A stretch of 64,000 bases of DNA from Saccharibacillus sp. CPCC 101409. Lineage in GTDB: Bacteria > Bacillota > Bacilli > Paenibacillales > Paenibacillaceae. Made by a program: the position numbers and the translations under genes. How positions within the stretch are numbered: the first letter of the stretch is position 1; each line of letters opens with the position of its first letter. Shown piece after piece: positions 35,283 through 43,793 of this stretch. The notes beneath the pieces are model-generated. The model ran no database searches and was not told the DNA's origin. It was given only the letters and a program-made list of their open reading frames with translations. The stretch covers positions 62,001 through 126,000 of the forward strand of contig NZ_JAULSA010000009.1 of NCBI RefSeq assembly GCF_030518235.1. The letters are read 5' to 3'.

Positions 35283-35395
35283 AAAAACGTCCTTCTTTCG
35301 TCTGGAGATAGTAGCGCCGCGGATGGACGGGAATCTTACCAGAAAGTTAACCGGATTGGAACCGCTTGAATAAACCGGCAAAACGCCGGCACGCC

Positions 35396-35441
35396 AACAA
35401 GCCGTTTTCCGTCCGCCGGAGCGCACAGAAAACGGCTTGTT
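35396..35441. terminator. Hairpin downstream of the chemoreceptor gene
   Basis: AACAAGCCGTTTTC and GAAAACGGCTTGTT form a 14-bp perfect stem with an 18-nt loop. A and T tracts inside the arms could act as the T-run, but none follows the stem, so terminator function is likely rather than certain. A second small hairpin (GCCGGCAAAACGCCGGC-like) is near 35375. Confidence 0.55.
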
Positions 35442-35500
35442 GAAAAAAGGATAAAGCGCGGCTTCCCGCCGGGCGAGAAAGCGCCGGATCGGCTGTCGGC

Positions 35501-37633
35501 TTACGAAGCGTCTTCGCCGCGCGTCAGGGTGAACCGGCCCAGATCGCTTTGCAGGCCGTCGGCCATTCCGCTGAGTTCTTCGGCGGACGAACCGATTTCT
35601 TCGAGCGCCGCGAGCTGCTGCTCGGCCGCGGCCGCCATCGACTGCGCTTCTTCGGAAGAGCGCAGCGCGACCCGCGCCACTTCGCTGACCGAAGCGGTAA
35701 CCTGCTGCACGCCCGCCGAGATTTGCTCGGAAGCTGCGGATACTTCCTGGATCTGGTTGTTGACGGCGCGCGAAGCCCGGCCGATCTCCTGCATCGCCGC
35801 GCTGGCGCGGCCGATAAAAGCGATGCCTTCTTCGGTTTCCGTGTCGGTGCGGCGCATCTGTTCGACCGTTTGGCCGATCAGGCCGCGAATATCGCCGATC
35901 CGGGTCGAGATCGTTTCCACGGACAGACGGGTTTGTTCGGCCAGCTTGCCGACCTCCGAAGCGACGACGGCGAAGCCCCGTCCGTGCTCGCCGGCGCGGG
36001 CGGCTTCGATATTGGCGTTCAGCGAAAGAAGCTGCGTTTGCCCGGCGATTGCTTTGATCGCGGCCACGATCTCGTCGATCTGCCGCGAGTGCTCGTCCAG
36101 ACGCTCCACGCTGCCGACGGAATGCACAACCGACTCGCGGATGCTCTGCATCTGGTCGACGGCGGCCGACAGCTCGAGTCCGCCGGTTTCGGAGCGCTGC
36201 GACGCTTCGGCGGCAGAGTCGGCCACCGAAGCCGAAGATTCGGCGATGCGTCCGACGCCCACGGCCATCTCGTTCATCGCCAGCGAAGTATCTTCGGTCA
36301 TGCGCTTCTGCGTATCGGCGCCTTCGGCGACCGCCTGCACGGCGGCGGCGACCTGACGCATCGCCAGCGACGATTCGCGCGAGATCTCGCTCAGCTGCCG
36401 CGAAGAAGAAGCGGAATGTCTCGACGCGTCCTGGCTGCCGCTCAGCGTTTTGTTCAGCGCTTCGATCATGCGGTTGAACGAATCGCCGACCTGTCCCAGC
36501 TCGTCGCGCGTTTCGATCGCGATCGTATGCGAGAAGTCGCCTTCCGACATAGCGGACGAACGTTCTTTCAGCAGGCGCACGGCGCCGCTTACGCTGCGGT
36601 AGAACGCCGCGTAGAACAGCAGCACCAGCAGCAGAGCCAGGGCGGTAACCGCGGCGACGAGGTTGCGGTTGAACGTCATGCGGTCGATCCGCTGATCCAG
36701 CAGGCCGGTCAGCTCCGTGGAAGTTTGCCGGAACAGGGCGTTCGACGCATCGATTGCCGCCGTGCCGGCCGAGAAGAAGTCCGCCGGCGAATAAGCAAGG
36801 GTCTTGGCGTCCAGCAGCTGCTGCTGCGCAAGCGTAAGAAAACTTTCGACAGCGGAATCCGCTTTTTGTTTGTCCGCTTCCAGCCGCGCCGCCGAAGCCG
36901 CGTTCAGGCCGGCATACCGGTCCAGCGACTTGTTCAGCTTATCCGATTGACGCGAAGCTTCGTTATGAATGACCGCCAGATCCGTCAGCTCGGTTTTCGA
37001 AGCTTCGCGGCGGGTGAGCAGGCCGTTTCCGCTGCCGCGGATCAAAGCGGTCTGTTCGATCAGCGGAGGGATTTCGTTTACAAAAATATCCATCAAATAA
37101 AACGAATCGATCTGCGTATCCAGCGACAATCCGGATTCGTCGGCCGTTTTAACCACGAAATCCAGAGTGTTTTCGATCAATTCCGTATGCCGGGAGAAAC
37201 TGTCGGCGGCCGGAAGCGAAGGAGTCTCTTTCTCCAGCGCGGTCCAGGAGGCGGAGATTTCCTGCCACTGCGACGAGGTTGCGCTCAGTCCCGAAACGCC
37301 GATCGCTTCGGCGACGCGCGCGGCGTTCTCGTCGGTAAGCTTGGAAGCTTCGTTCAACTTGCTTTCGCTGTCCGAACTTCCGCCGTTCAAGTAAGCGTTG
37401 GCCTGGCCGCGGTGCTGTTGAAGCGATAAAAGAAAAGGCAGCACCGCGTCGATTTGTTTGACGCCGTGCGTTTCGGCATCGGCGGTCCTGATCTGCTTCT
37501 GCGTATCGGACAGCCACAGGCTGAACAGCAAAGCCAGCGGAATCGCGAACAGAACACTGGTCAAAGCGAATTTCTGGGCATATTTCAGACGCGACAGAAT
37601 TCGGGTGAACGGGTACAGCAATTTGGACATCAT
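35501..37633 (-). CDS. Methyl-accepting chemotaxis protein
   Basis: A 710-residue chemoreceptor. A transmembrane helix lies near residues 22-42, followed by a large helical extracellular sensor (to about residue 335, nitrate/nitrite-sensor-like in its NxAYLNGG start), a second helix near 340-360 and a HAMP domain. The signalling hairpin tip reads [43 protein letters not shown] 37633 follows GGAGG by 8 nt; an in-frame extension upstream is rejected for lack of a site. It is monocistronic. A sigma-D-like -10 occurs upstream. Confidence 0.88.
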   Translation of the reverse strand: MMSKLLYPFTRILSRLKYAQKFALTSVLFAIPLALLFSLWLSDTQKQIRTADAETHGVKQIDAVLPFLLSLQQHRGQANAYLNGGSSDSESKLNEASKLTDENAARVAEAIGVSGLSATSSQWQEISASWTALEKETPSLPAADSFSRHTELIENTLDFVVKTADESGLSLDTQIDSFYLMDIFVNEIPPLIEQTALIRGSGNGLLTRREASKTELTDLAVIHNEASRQSDKLNKSLDRYAGLNAASAARLEADKQKADSAVESFLTLAQQQLLDAKTLAYSPADFFSAGTAAIDASNALFRQTSTELTGLLDQRIDRMTFNRNLVAAVTALALLLVLLFYAAFYRSVSGAVRLLKERSSAMSEGDFSHTIAIETRDELGQVGDSFNRMIEALNKTLSGSQDASRHSASSSRQLSEISRESSLAMRQVAAAVQAVAEGADTQKRMTEDTSLAMNEMAVGVGRIAESSASVADSAAEASQRSETGGLELSAAVDQMQSIRESVVHSVGSVERLDEHSRQIDEIVAAIKAIAGQTQLLSLNANIEAARAGEHGRGFAVVASEVGKLAEQTRLSVETISTRIGDIRGLIGQTVEQMRRTDTETEEGIAFIGRASAAMQEIGRASRAVNNQIQEVSAASEQISAGVQQVTASVSEVARVALRSSEEAQSMAAAAEQQLAALEEIGSSAEELSGMADGLQSDLGRFTLTRGEDAS

Positions 37634-37700
37634 ACGGCAATCCTCCACTTGTTCGCCTTTTGACAGCACAAGCTGGTCGGCGAAATCTGATATACCGTAT

Positions 37701-37727
37701 ATATCGGTAGAATCGCCGCAAAATGAG
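37701..37727 (-). promoter_or_regulatory. Possible sigma-D promoter of the chemoreceptor
   Basis: On the minus strand ACCGATAT matches the motility sigma factor -10 (GCCGATAA-type) at six of eight bases. The -35 at 15-bp spacing reads CTCA and is a poor match. A dyad GATATA-N5-TATATC overlaps it. Confidence 0.3.
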
Positions 37728-37889
37728 CAGGAAAAGTCATAAAAACGACAAAAATCTACAATATCGTATAGAAAAAACGTCGCACGCAAAAAAGACTCCG
37801 CAGGCGCGCCGGCGCAGAAACGGAATCTTTATTCATTCGATATGGAAAAGACATAGCCGTTCAACTTCAGAAAAACGCGCGGCCGGCTT

Positions 37890-38081
37890 TCAGTGCAAAC
37901 GCTCGAAGCGTTTAACCGCCCAATAAGGCAGCGAAACGGATTTCCCCGACGTATCGACTTTAAAAAAACCGGTATGGTCCGTGTCCGGATAACAGGGACC
38001 CGTATAGAATTCTCCGCTGATTAAATGCAGACGCAGCACTTCTTCTTTGGACACGGCTTTTTTGATCTCTTGAGCTGCCAT
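37890..38081 (-). CDS. Small hypothetical protein, 63 residues
   Basis: A short frame starting MAAQEIKKAVSKEEVLRLHL, with AAGGGGG 7-9 nt upstream of ATG 38081. The sequence is compact and soluble, with a beta-rich middle (ISGEFYTGPCYPDTDHTGFFKVD) and a basic end (WAVKRFERLH). No family was recognised. A longer in-frame reading up to 38300 is unlikely because it runs into the DUF998 gene and lacks a start signal. Confidence 0.55.
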   Translation of the reverse strand: MAAQEIKKAVSKEEVLRLHLISGEFYTGPCYPDTDHTGFFKVDTSGKSVSLPYWAVKRFERLH

Positions 38082-38220
38082 GCTGCAGGCCCCCTTATAA
38101 GCTTGATCTCTTGTTGAATTTGATTTTGATAACCTTACATTACCCTCTCTTCGGATCATCCAATCGTATTGTGGACAATATTTATGAAGAAAATGCAAAA
38201 AAGAGGAGCGAGCGGAATTC

Positions 38221-38874
38221 TTACCCCGAAACGGAGCGGAAAAACAAAGAGATCCGCAGCAGCCGGACCGCCGCAAGCGCCTGACCCAGCGTAATCGCAT
38301 AAACGGAAATCCGTTCGAATACCGCCGGGTACCCGAACGGATGGAGGACCATCAAGACCACCGCCGCGATTCCGAGGCCGCCGAGCGCAATCGACACGGT
38401 CGGCAGGAAAGAAGCGGGCGTCCGGGATCGCAGCGCGGCGGCCGTCAGCATCAGCGCGGCGTTGCCGCCGACGATCGCCATTCCCGCTCCGATTACATGG
38501 GGATCGAGCGCTTCGTAATGGACGCCGTGGAAAGCCGCGACCAGAACCATCCCGATCCCGTGGGCAAAAGCCAGCAGCGCTCCCGGAACTTTGAACGCGG
38601 CCGGGAACAAAGACAGAATAAACAAATGCGCAAGCAGAAAAAGCAGGCCCTGCAGCGCAAAACCGGCGTTCATGACCGCGTGAAGAGGGGAATGGATCAA
38701 CCGGCCGTCGACGATCGTGTCGATGCGCACGCCCAGATCGCTGATGTTGTTAAAAGCGTACCGGTAAGCCGGCTGCGTCCAGGCGCCCGCGGCGATCGTT
38801 TCGGAAGCCAGATACACAATCGAGGCGGTCAGAAACAAAGCGGCGCCCGTACGGACTGTTCGAATGACATTCAT
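38221..38874 (-). CDS. DUF998 family membrane protein
   Basis: A 217-residue integral membrane protein with about six hydrophobic segments. The family features are the NNISDLGVR block after helix 1 (NxxSDLG) and the central HAVMNAGFALQGLLFLLAH helix. Members have no firm role. AAAGGAGG lies about 8 nt before the ATG. It is divergent from the GH105 gene. Confidence 0.8.
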   Translation of the reverse strand: MNVIRTVRTGAALFLTASIVYLASETIAAGAWTQPAYRYAFNNISDLGVRIDTIVDGRLIHSPLHAVMNAGFALQGLLFLLAHLFILSLFPAAFKVPGALLAFAHGIGMVLVAAFHGVHYEALDPHVIGAGMAIVGGNAALMLTAAALRSRTPASFLPTVSIALGGLGIAAVVLMVLHPFGYPAVFERISVYAITLGQALAAVRLLRISLFFRSVSG

Positions 38875-39074
38875 GGAAACGGCCTCCTTTTTCGAATCTG
38901 GCGAAGTCTATTGATCTGCGGATTGAACCTTCTGCTTTATATCCTACTTTTTATGCTAAAGGAAGAGAAGCGGGAAGTACACATGTCTCTGCGAAGAAAT
39001 TCGCACATCGGTCGCCGCCGCAAGATATGAATAGTTTTCGGGTTTTTCGGCAAAAAACGTACATTCCTTTCTGC

Positions 39075-39080
39075 TATGCT
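39075..39080 (+). promoter_or_regulatory. Extended -10 before the GH105 gene
   Basis: TGCTATGCT contains an extended -10, with no clear -35. It lies 42 bp before the start codon. Confidence 0.35.
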
Positions 39081-39121
39081 GGATTTCGAAGAGCAACGCA
39101 ATCACAAGGAGGAATTCAGTC

Positions 39122-40252
39122 GTGAACACACCGAAGATCGATCGGAATCAATCCGCCGGGGAAACGCAGTCCCCGCTTGAATGGGCCGAGAAAGCCTGCG
39201 ACGCCCTGATGGCCAAATTCGAGCCGGAGCAGCTGCCGCCGAACTATTTTCATTATCACCAGGGCGTCTTTTTGTCGGGAATGGAACAATGCTGGAGATT
39301 GAGCGGCAAAGAAAAATATTACGATTATCTGAAACGCTGGGTGGACAGCCAGATTACCGAAGAAGGCGTCGTCAAAAAATTCCACGAAGAAGAGCTGGAC
39401 GATATTCAACCGGGCATCCTGCTGTTCAATCTGTACGAACGCACCGGGGACGACCGTTACAAGAAAGCGCTCCACCAGCTGGTGCCGCTGATCAAGCCGT
39501 GGCCGACGAACTCCGTCGGCGGCTTCTGGCACAAAGGACATTTTCCGAACCAGATGTGGCTGGACGGCTTGTACATGGGCGGGCCGATCGCCGTTCGCTT
39601 CGGACGCACATTCGGGGACGGCGATTACTTCGACCTGATCGCGCGCCAGGCCGTGCTGATGGCGGACCATATGAAAGATCCCGACACGGGCCTGCTGTAC
39701 CATGCCTGGGACATCACCAAAGAAGCAGAATGGGCCGATCCCGTTACCGGGCTGTCCCCGGAATTCTGGGGCCGTTCGATCGGCTGGTTCCCGGTGGCGC
39801 TGCTGGATATTCTGGAATACCTGCCCGAAGACCATTCGCAAAGAAGCCGTTTGATCGAGATTCTGCGCGATCTGCTGATCGCGCTGAGCAAATTCCAGGA
39901 CGAGCGGACCGGTCTGTGGTATCAGGTCGTCGATAAAGGCGGCCGGCCGGACAACTGGCTGGAAAGTTCCTGCTCCGCGCTGTACACCCAGGCGATCGCC
40001 AGAGCGGTCCGGCTGGGTTATCTGGACGAGAAATATATGCAGACCGCCTGGAAAGGCTACGACGGCTCGATCGCCGCGCTGAAGTTCGATCCGGACACCG
40101 GGAACGTGATTATCGGCAACGTATGCGTCGGAACCAATGTCGGCGATTATACGTTCTATGTGAACCGTCCGACAAGCGAGAACGATCTGCACGGGGCCGG
40201 CGCTTTTATCCTGATGTGTACGGAACTGAGCCAGGCTTCGCCGCGCGCGTAA
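39122..40252 (+). CDS. GH105 unsaturated rhamnogalacturonyl/glucuronyl hydrolase
   Basis: A 376-residue (alpha/alpha)6-barrel enzyme that removes the unsaturated uronic acid left at the end of oligosaccharides by pectin or other uronate lyases. Family blocks include GGFWHKGHFPNQMWLDGLYMGGP, with the catalytic Asp in MWLDG, and WGRSIGWFPVALLDILE. There is no signal peptide, so it works in the cytoplasm on imported products. The start is GTG 39122 with AAGGAGG 8 nt upstream. It stands alone; no lyase or transporter for pectin is adjacent. Confidence 0.85.
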   Translation: MNTPKIDRNQSAGETQSPLEWAEKACDALMAKFEPEQLPPNYFHYHQGVFLSGMEQCWRLSGKEKYYDYLKRWVDSQITEEGVVKKFHEEELDDIQPGILLFNLYERTGDDRYKKALHQLVPLIKPWPTNSVGGFWHKGHFPNQMWLDGLYMGGPIAVRFGRTFGDGDYFDLIARQAVLMADHMKDPDTGLLYHAWDITKEAEWADPVTGLSPEFWGRSIGWFPVALLDILEYLPEDHSQRSRLIEILRDLLIALSKFQDERTGLWYQVVDKGGRPDNWLESSCSALYTQAIARAVRLGYLDEKYMQTAWKGYDGSIAALKFDPDTGNVIIGNVCVGTNVGDYTFYVNRPTSENDLHGAGAFILMCTELSQASPRA

Positions 40253-40290
40253 CGCAGGCTTTTATGTTTCGACATGAGCTTCTTGGAAAA

Positions 40291-40337
40291 AAAACCGTCT
40301 TTTCGGCTTCCGCGGCCGCAAAGGCGGTTCTTTTTTT
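40291..40337 (+). terminator. Terminator of the GH105 gene
   Basis: AACCGTCTTT pairs with AAAGGCGGTT, followed by CTTTTTTT. Confidence 0.8.
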
Positions 40338-40347
40338 GTGCGCTAAC

Positions 40348-40389
40348 TTCCCGCCGCGGCGGGAAAAAGCCGCCTTTAAAGCGGTTTTT
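40348..40389 (+). terminator. Two further hairpins in tandem
   Basis: TTCCCGCC-GC-GGCGGGAA (40348-40365) is directly followed by AAAGCCGC-CTTTAAA-GCGGTTTT (40366-40389) with a T-run. They add to the upstream terminator and insulate the iron-uptake promoter. Confidence 0.65.
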
Positions 40390-40424
40390 CGCGCCGCTTG
40401 GTGATGGACGAATCTTTTTTTGCC

Positions 40425-40447
40425 TGCTATACTGATAATCAATCTCA
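40425..40447 (+). promoter_or_regulatory. Extended -10 promoter overlapped by Fur-box-like site
   Basis: TGCTATACT (40425-40433) is an extended -10. TGATAAT-C-AATCTCA (40433-40447) matches the left half of a Fur 7-1-7 box exactly and the right half partly. This layout would let iron-loaded Fur block the permease operon. Confidence 0.5.
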
Positions 40448-40532
40448 ATTGGGCGTACGTTCCTGTTGGTGTACTCGGAAAAGGGTGATGTCGTGAAACA
40501 AATGCAAGAGTGTACAAGGGGGACGGAAGCGT

Positions 40533-41588
40533 ATGAATTCGTCCGCTTTGCCTGAAGATCCGCAGCAGGCGCTGAAACAGGTCAAGGTCCGTTCGCGCCC
40601 CTGGGCGGCTTCGTTGATTCTGGTCGGCGGGGTGATTCTGCTGGTGCTCGGCATGGCGGTGGCGATCGCGATCGGCGCGAAAGATATTGCGCTGCCCGAC
40701 GTCTGGAACGCCGTTTTCCATTTCAATCCGGACCTGACCGAGCATCAGATTATCCGCGAGCTGCGCATGCCCCGCGTCGCGGGCGCGGCCGTGGTAGGCG
40801 CGGCGTTTGCCGTGGCGGGCGCGATCATGCAGGGCATGACCCGCAACCCGCTCGCCGATACCGGCCTGCTGGGCCTGAACTCCGGCGCGGCGTTTGCGCT
40901 GGCGCTGTGCTTCGCTTTCGCGCCGGGGATGTCGTTCCTCGGTCTGATGATGTATTCGTTTCTCGGGGCGGGAGCCGGCGTGGGCGTGGTGTACGGCATC
41001 GGCTCGCGTTCCAAAGGCGGCTTGACGCCGATCCGGCTCGTGCTCGCGGGCGCCGCGGTCAGCGCGCTGTTCACCGCGCTCAGCGAAGGCGTCGCGCTGT
41101 ATTTCAAGATCGGCCAGGATCTGGCTTTCTGGTACGCGGGCGGCGTCGCCGGGACCCAGTGGCTTCAGATCAAGATTATTCTGCCGGTCGTAATCGTGGC
41201 GCTGCTGGGCGCTTTTGCGCTGGCGCGCTCGATTACGCTGCTCAGTCTCGGCGACGATATCGCGACCGGACTCGGCCAGCGCACGGGCACGGTCCGTTTG
41301 TTCGGCGTGCTGATCGTGCTGGTGCTGGCGGGAACGGCCGTGTCGATCGTCGGCTCGGTCGGCTTCGTCGGCTTGATTATTCCGCATCTGACGCGCAAGC
41401 TGGTCGGCGTCGATTACCGCTGGATCATTCCGTGTTCCGCCGTGCTCGGCAGTCTGCTGATCGTCTTCGCCGATCTGGCCGCGCGGATGATCAATCCGCC
41501 GCAGGAGACGCCGATCGGCGCTCTCGTTGCCCTGATCGGGGTCCCGTTCTTCCTCTATCTGGCGGTTAAAGAAAGGAGGGCCCTGTGA
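40533..41588 (+). CDS. Iron-siderophore ABC transporter permease 1, FecCD family
   Basis: A 351-residue permease of the BtuC/FecCD family with about ten membrane segments. The hallmark blocks are RMPRVAGAAVVGAAFAVAG, MTRNPLADTGLLGLNSGA and GFVGLIIPHLTRKLVG. AAGGGGG lies about 9 nt before the ATG. It would pair with the next gene product to form a heterodimeric channel for ferric siderophores. The binding proteins at 47.8 and 51.3 kb may feed it. No ATPase gene is seen here; Bacillus Feu/Fhu-type systems share one encoded elsewhere. Confidence 0.9.
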   Translation: MNSSALPEDPQQALKQVKVRSRPWAASLILVGGVILLVLGMAVAIAIGAKDIALPDVWNAVFHFNPDLTEHQIIRELRMPRVAGAAVVGAAFAVAGAIMQGMTRNPLADTGLLGLNSGAAFALALCFAFAPGMSFLGLMMYSFLGAGAGVGVVYGIGSRSKGGLTPIRLVLAGAAVSALFTALSEGVALYFKIGQDLAFWYAGGVAGTQWLQIKIILPVVIVALLGAFALARSITLLSLGDDIATGLGQRTGTVRLFGVLIVLVLAGTAVSIVGSVGFVGLIIPHLTRKLVGVDYRWIIPCSAVLGSLLIVFADLAARMINPPQETPIGALVALIGVPFFLYLAVKERRAL

Positions 41589-42622
41589 GCATGGAATCGA
41601 CGATTCATCAGGCCGAGCGCCACAAGCGCAACCGGAGCATTCTGGTTATCGGCATTTTCGCGGTGCTGATCGTGATTGCTTTTGTTATCAGCATGAACAC
41701 CGGCTTTATCCGATTGTCGCCGCTCGACGTCGTGCGCACGCTGTTCGGCGGCGGCACGGCGCAGCAGCATCTGATCCTGTTCGAGTTCCGCCTGCCCCGC
41801 ATCGTGATCTCGATCCTGATCGGCGCCGGCCTGGCTGTTTCGGGCTGCGTGATGCAGGGCATTTCACGCAACGCGCTGGCCGATCCCGGCATCCTCGGCG
41901 TCAACGCCGGCGCGGGTCTGATGGTCATGCTGTACGTTTCGTTCTATTCGTCGAGCGTGTCCGGTTCGGTGTTCTTGCTGCCGGTGCTTGCGCTGATCGG
42001 CGCGGGCGCGACGGCGGTGGTGATCTACGTGCTGTCGTACAAAAAAGGCGAAGGTCTCGTCCCGACGCGCATGCTGCTTGTGGGGATCGGGGTGGCGGCG
42101 GGCATCAGCGCGGCGATGATCGTGCTTACGCTGCGGCTCAACCCGGACGAGTACCAGTTTGTCGCTTCCTGGCTGGCCGGACGCATCTGGGGCGCGAGCT
42201 GGAAGTTCGTCGCGGCGCTGCTGCCGTGGCTGATTATCTTCCTGCCGTTTATTTTCTACAAAGCCAAAGTCATGAACGTGCTGAATATGGGCGACCAGAC
42301 GGCGACGGGACTCGGCACGCATATCGAACGGGAGCGTCTGCTGCTGCTCGCGGCGGCCGTCGGCCTGGCCGGAGCGTGCGTCGCCGTCAGCGGCGGTATC
42401 GGCTTCGTCGGCCTGATCGGGCCGCATCTGGGCCGCCGGCTCGTCGGACCGAAGCACCAGGCGCTGCTGCCCGTATCCGCACTCGCCGGCGCGCTGCTCG
42501 TGCTTGTCGCCGACACGCTGGGCCGCTGGATTCTCCAGCCGACCGATATCCCGACCGGAGTCGTCGTCGCCGTGATCGGCGCGCCGTATTTCCTCTATCT
42601 GCTGGCAAAAACGAAAGTATGA
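41585..42622 (+). CDS. Iron-siderophore ABC transporter permease 2, FecCD family
   Basis: A 345-residue partner permease (RLPRIVISILIGAGLAVSG, ISRNALADPGILGVNAGAG, GFVGLIGPHLGRRLVG). The GTG at 41585 overlaps the previous stop and lies about 5 nt after AGGAGG; an in-frame ATG at 41591 is an alternative start. The overlap suggests translational coupling and one-to-one production of the two subunits. A terminator follows directly. Confidence 0.9.
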   Translation: MSMESTIHQAERHKRNRSILVIGIFAVLIVIAFVISMNTGFIRLSPLDVVRTLFGGGTAQQHLILFEFRLPRIVISILIGAGLAVSGCVMQGISRNALADPGILGVNAGAGLMVMLYVSFYSSSVSGSVFLLPVLALIGAGATAVVIYVLSYKKGEGLVPTRMLLVGIGVAAGISAAMIVLTLRLNPDEYQFVASWLAGRIWGASWKFVAALLPWLIIFLPFIFYKAKVMNVLNMGDQTATGLGTHIERERLLLLAAAVGLAGACVAVSGGIGFVGLIGPHLGRRLVGPKHQALLPVSALAGALLVLVADTLGRWILQPTDIPTGVVVAVIGAPYFLYLLAKTKV

Positions 42623-42637
42623 CTTTTCCGGCAGTCC

Positions 42638-42668
42638 AACCGCTCTCCGATAAGGGGAGCGGTTTTTG
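42638..42668 (+). terminator. Terminator of the iron permease operon
   Basis: AACCGCTCTCC pairs with GGGGAGCGGTT with one G-U pair, then TTTTT. Confidence 0.85.
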
Positions 42669-42694
42669 TTTTTCATGTATAAAGCATATCCAAC

Positions 42695-42723
42695 TTGAAA
42701 AAAGCCCGCCGATCGCCTATCAT
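42695..42723 (+). promoter_or_regulatory. Sigma-A promoter of aldo/keto reductase gene
   Basis: TTGAAA and TATCAT are separated by exactly 17 bp. Confidence 0.7.
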
Positions 42724-42736
42724 GTAAACGCTATCC
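42723..42736 (+). promoter_or_regulatory. cre-like site at the aldo/keto reductase start point
   Basis: TGTAAACGCTATCC matches the CcpA consensus TGWNANCGNTNWCA at 13 of 14 positions and lies immediately after the -10, where bound CcpA would block transcription. Confidence 0.5.
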
Positions 42737-42806
42737 CAAAAGGCTAAAGAGCGGTTGAGCGGACGGGCTGCTCGGATGTCCCAACATCATGAAGAGGTGA
42801 AGCGAG

Positions 42807-43694
42807 ATGAAGTACAGAAGATTGGGCAAGACCGGGCTGGACGTATCCGTCGTCGGCGTGGGAACCTGGCAGTTCGGCGGGGACTGGGGCCAAGATTACA
42901 GCCAGCAGGACGCGGACGCTATCTTGAACCGGGCCAAAGAGCTCGGCATCAACCTGATCGATACGGCGGAGTGCTACGGGCCGGATCACCTGTCGGAAAG
43001 CCTGATCGGGGATTTCCTGTCCCGCGACCGGCGCGAAGACTGGGTGCTGGCGACCAAGTTCGGCCATCACTGGCACGATCATTGGGAGAACGCCTGGAGC
43101 GTCGACCAGATCCGCACCCAGCTGGAAGAATCGCTGCGCGCGCTCCGAACGGACTACGTCGATCTGTACCAGTTCCATTCGGGTTCGGACGAGGCATTCG
43201 ACAACGACGAGCTGTGGACGATGCTCGACAAACAGGTTCAAGCCGGCAAGATTCGCAACCTGGGCATCTCGATCGGCAGCAACGACAATCTGTATCAGAC
43301 CGACAAAGCGACCGAACGCAATGCCAAAGCGATTCAGGTCGTATACAACCGGATCGACCGCGTGCCGGAAGAGCGCGTATTCCCGTCCTGCGAGCGTCAG
43401 GATCTGGGCGTGCTGGCCAGAGTGCCGCTGGCGAGCGGATTCCTGAGCGGAAAATACAAACCGGGCGCGGTGTTCGAAGACAATGTGCGCAAAGGGCGCG
43501 AACGCGAAGAAGTCGACGAGAAGCTGAAGCAGGTCGAAGAGATCCGCCGCGGCGAAGTGCCGGAAGGCGTGGGCATGGCGGAATGGGCGCTGGCCTGGTG
43601 TCTCAAGAATCCGGCGGTCAGCTGCGTCATTCCGGGCTGCAAAAGCGTCGAGCAGGTCGAATCCAACGCGCGGGCGGCGGAACTGGAGTTGTAA
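42807..43694 (+). CDS. Aldo/keto reductase
   Basis: A 295-residue NADPH-dependent oxidoreductase with the AKR barrel. The catalytic tetrad is visible as Asp and Tyr in LIDTAECYG, Lys in LATKFGHHW and His in LYQFHSGSD. The C-terminal cofactor segment VIPGCKSVEQVESNARA is also present. GAAGAGGTG lies about 8 nt before the ATG. The substrate (aldehyde or sugar) cannot be read. The promoter with a cre-like site suggests carbon control. Confidence 0.88.
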   Translation: MKYRRLGKTGLDVSVVGVGTWQFGGDWGQDYSQQDADAILNRAKELGINLIDTAECYGPDHLSESLIGDFLSRDRREDWVLATKFGHHWHDHWENAWSVDQIRTQLEESLRALRTDYVDLYQFHSGSDEAFDNDELWTMLDKQVQAGKIRNLGISIGSNDNLYQTDKATERNAKAIQVVYNRIDRVPEERVFPSCERQDLGVLARVPLASGFLSGKYKPGAVFEDNVRKGREREEVDEKLKQVEEIRRGEVPEGVGMAEWALAWCLKNPAVSCVIPGCKSVEQVESNARAAELEL

Positions 43695-43710
43695 ACCGTT
43701 AAAATGAAAC

Positions 43711-43753
43711 AAGCCGGTTTTCGCGTCGCTGCGGCGATGCGGGCCGGCTTTTT
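43711..43753 (+). terminator. Terminator of the aldo/keto reductase gene
   Basis: AAGCCGG and CCGGCTT arms enclose a GC-rich loop with its own pairing, followed by TTTTT. Confidence 0.7.
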
Positions 43754-43793
43754 GCGAAAACGGTTTTATTTTGCGGGAAAGAAGGAAAAAGGC

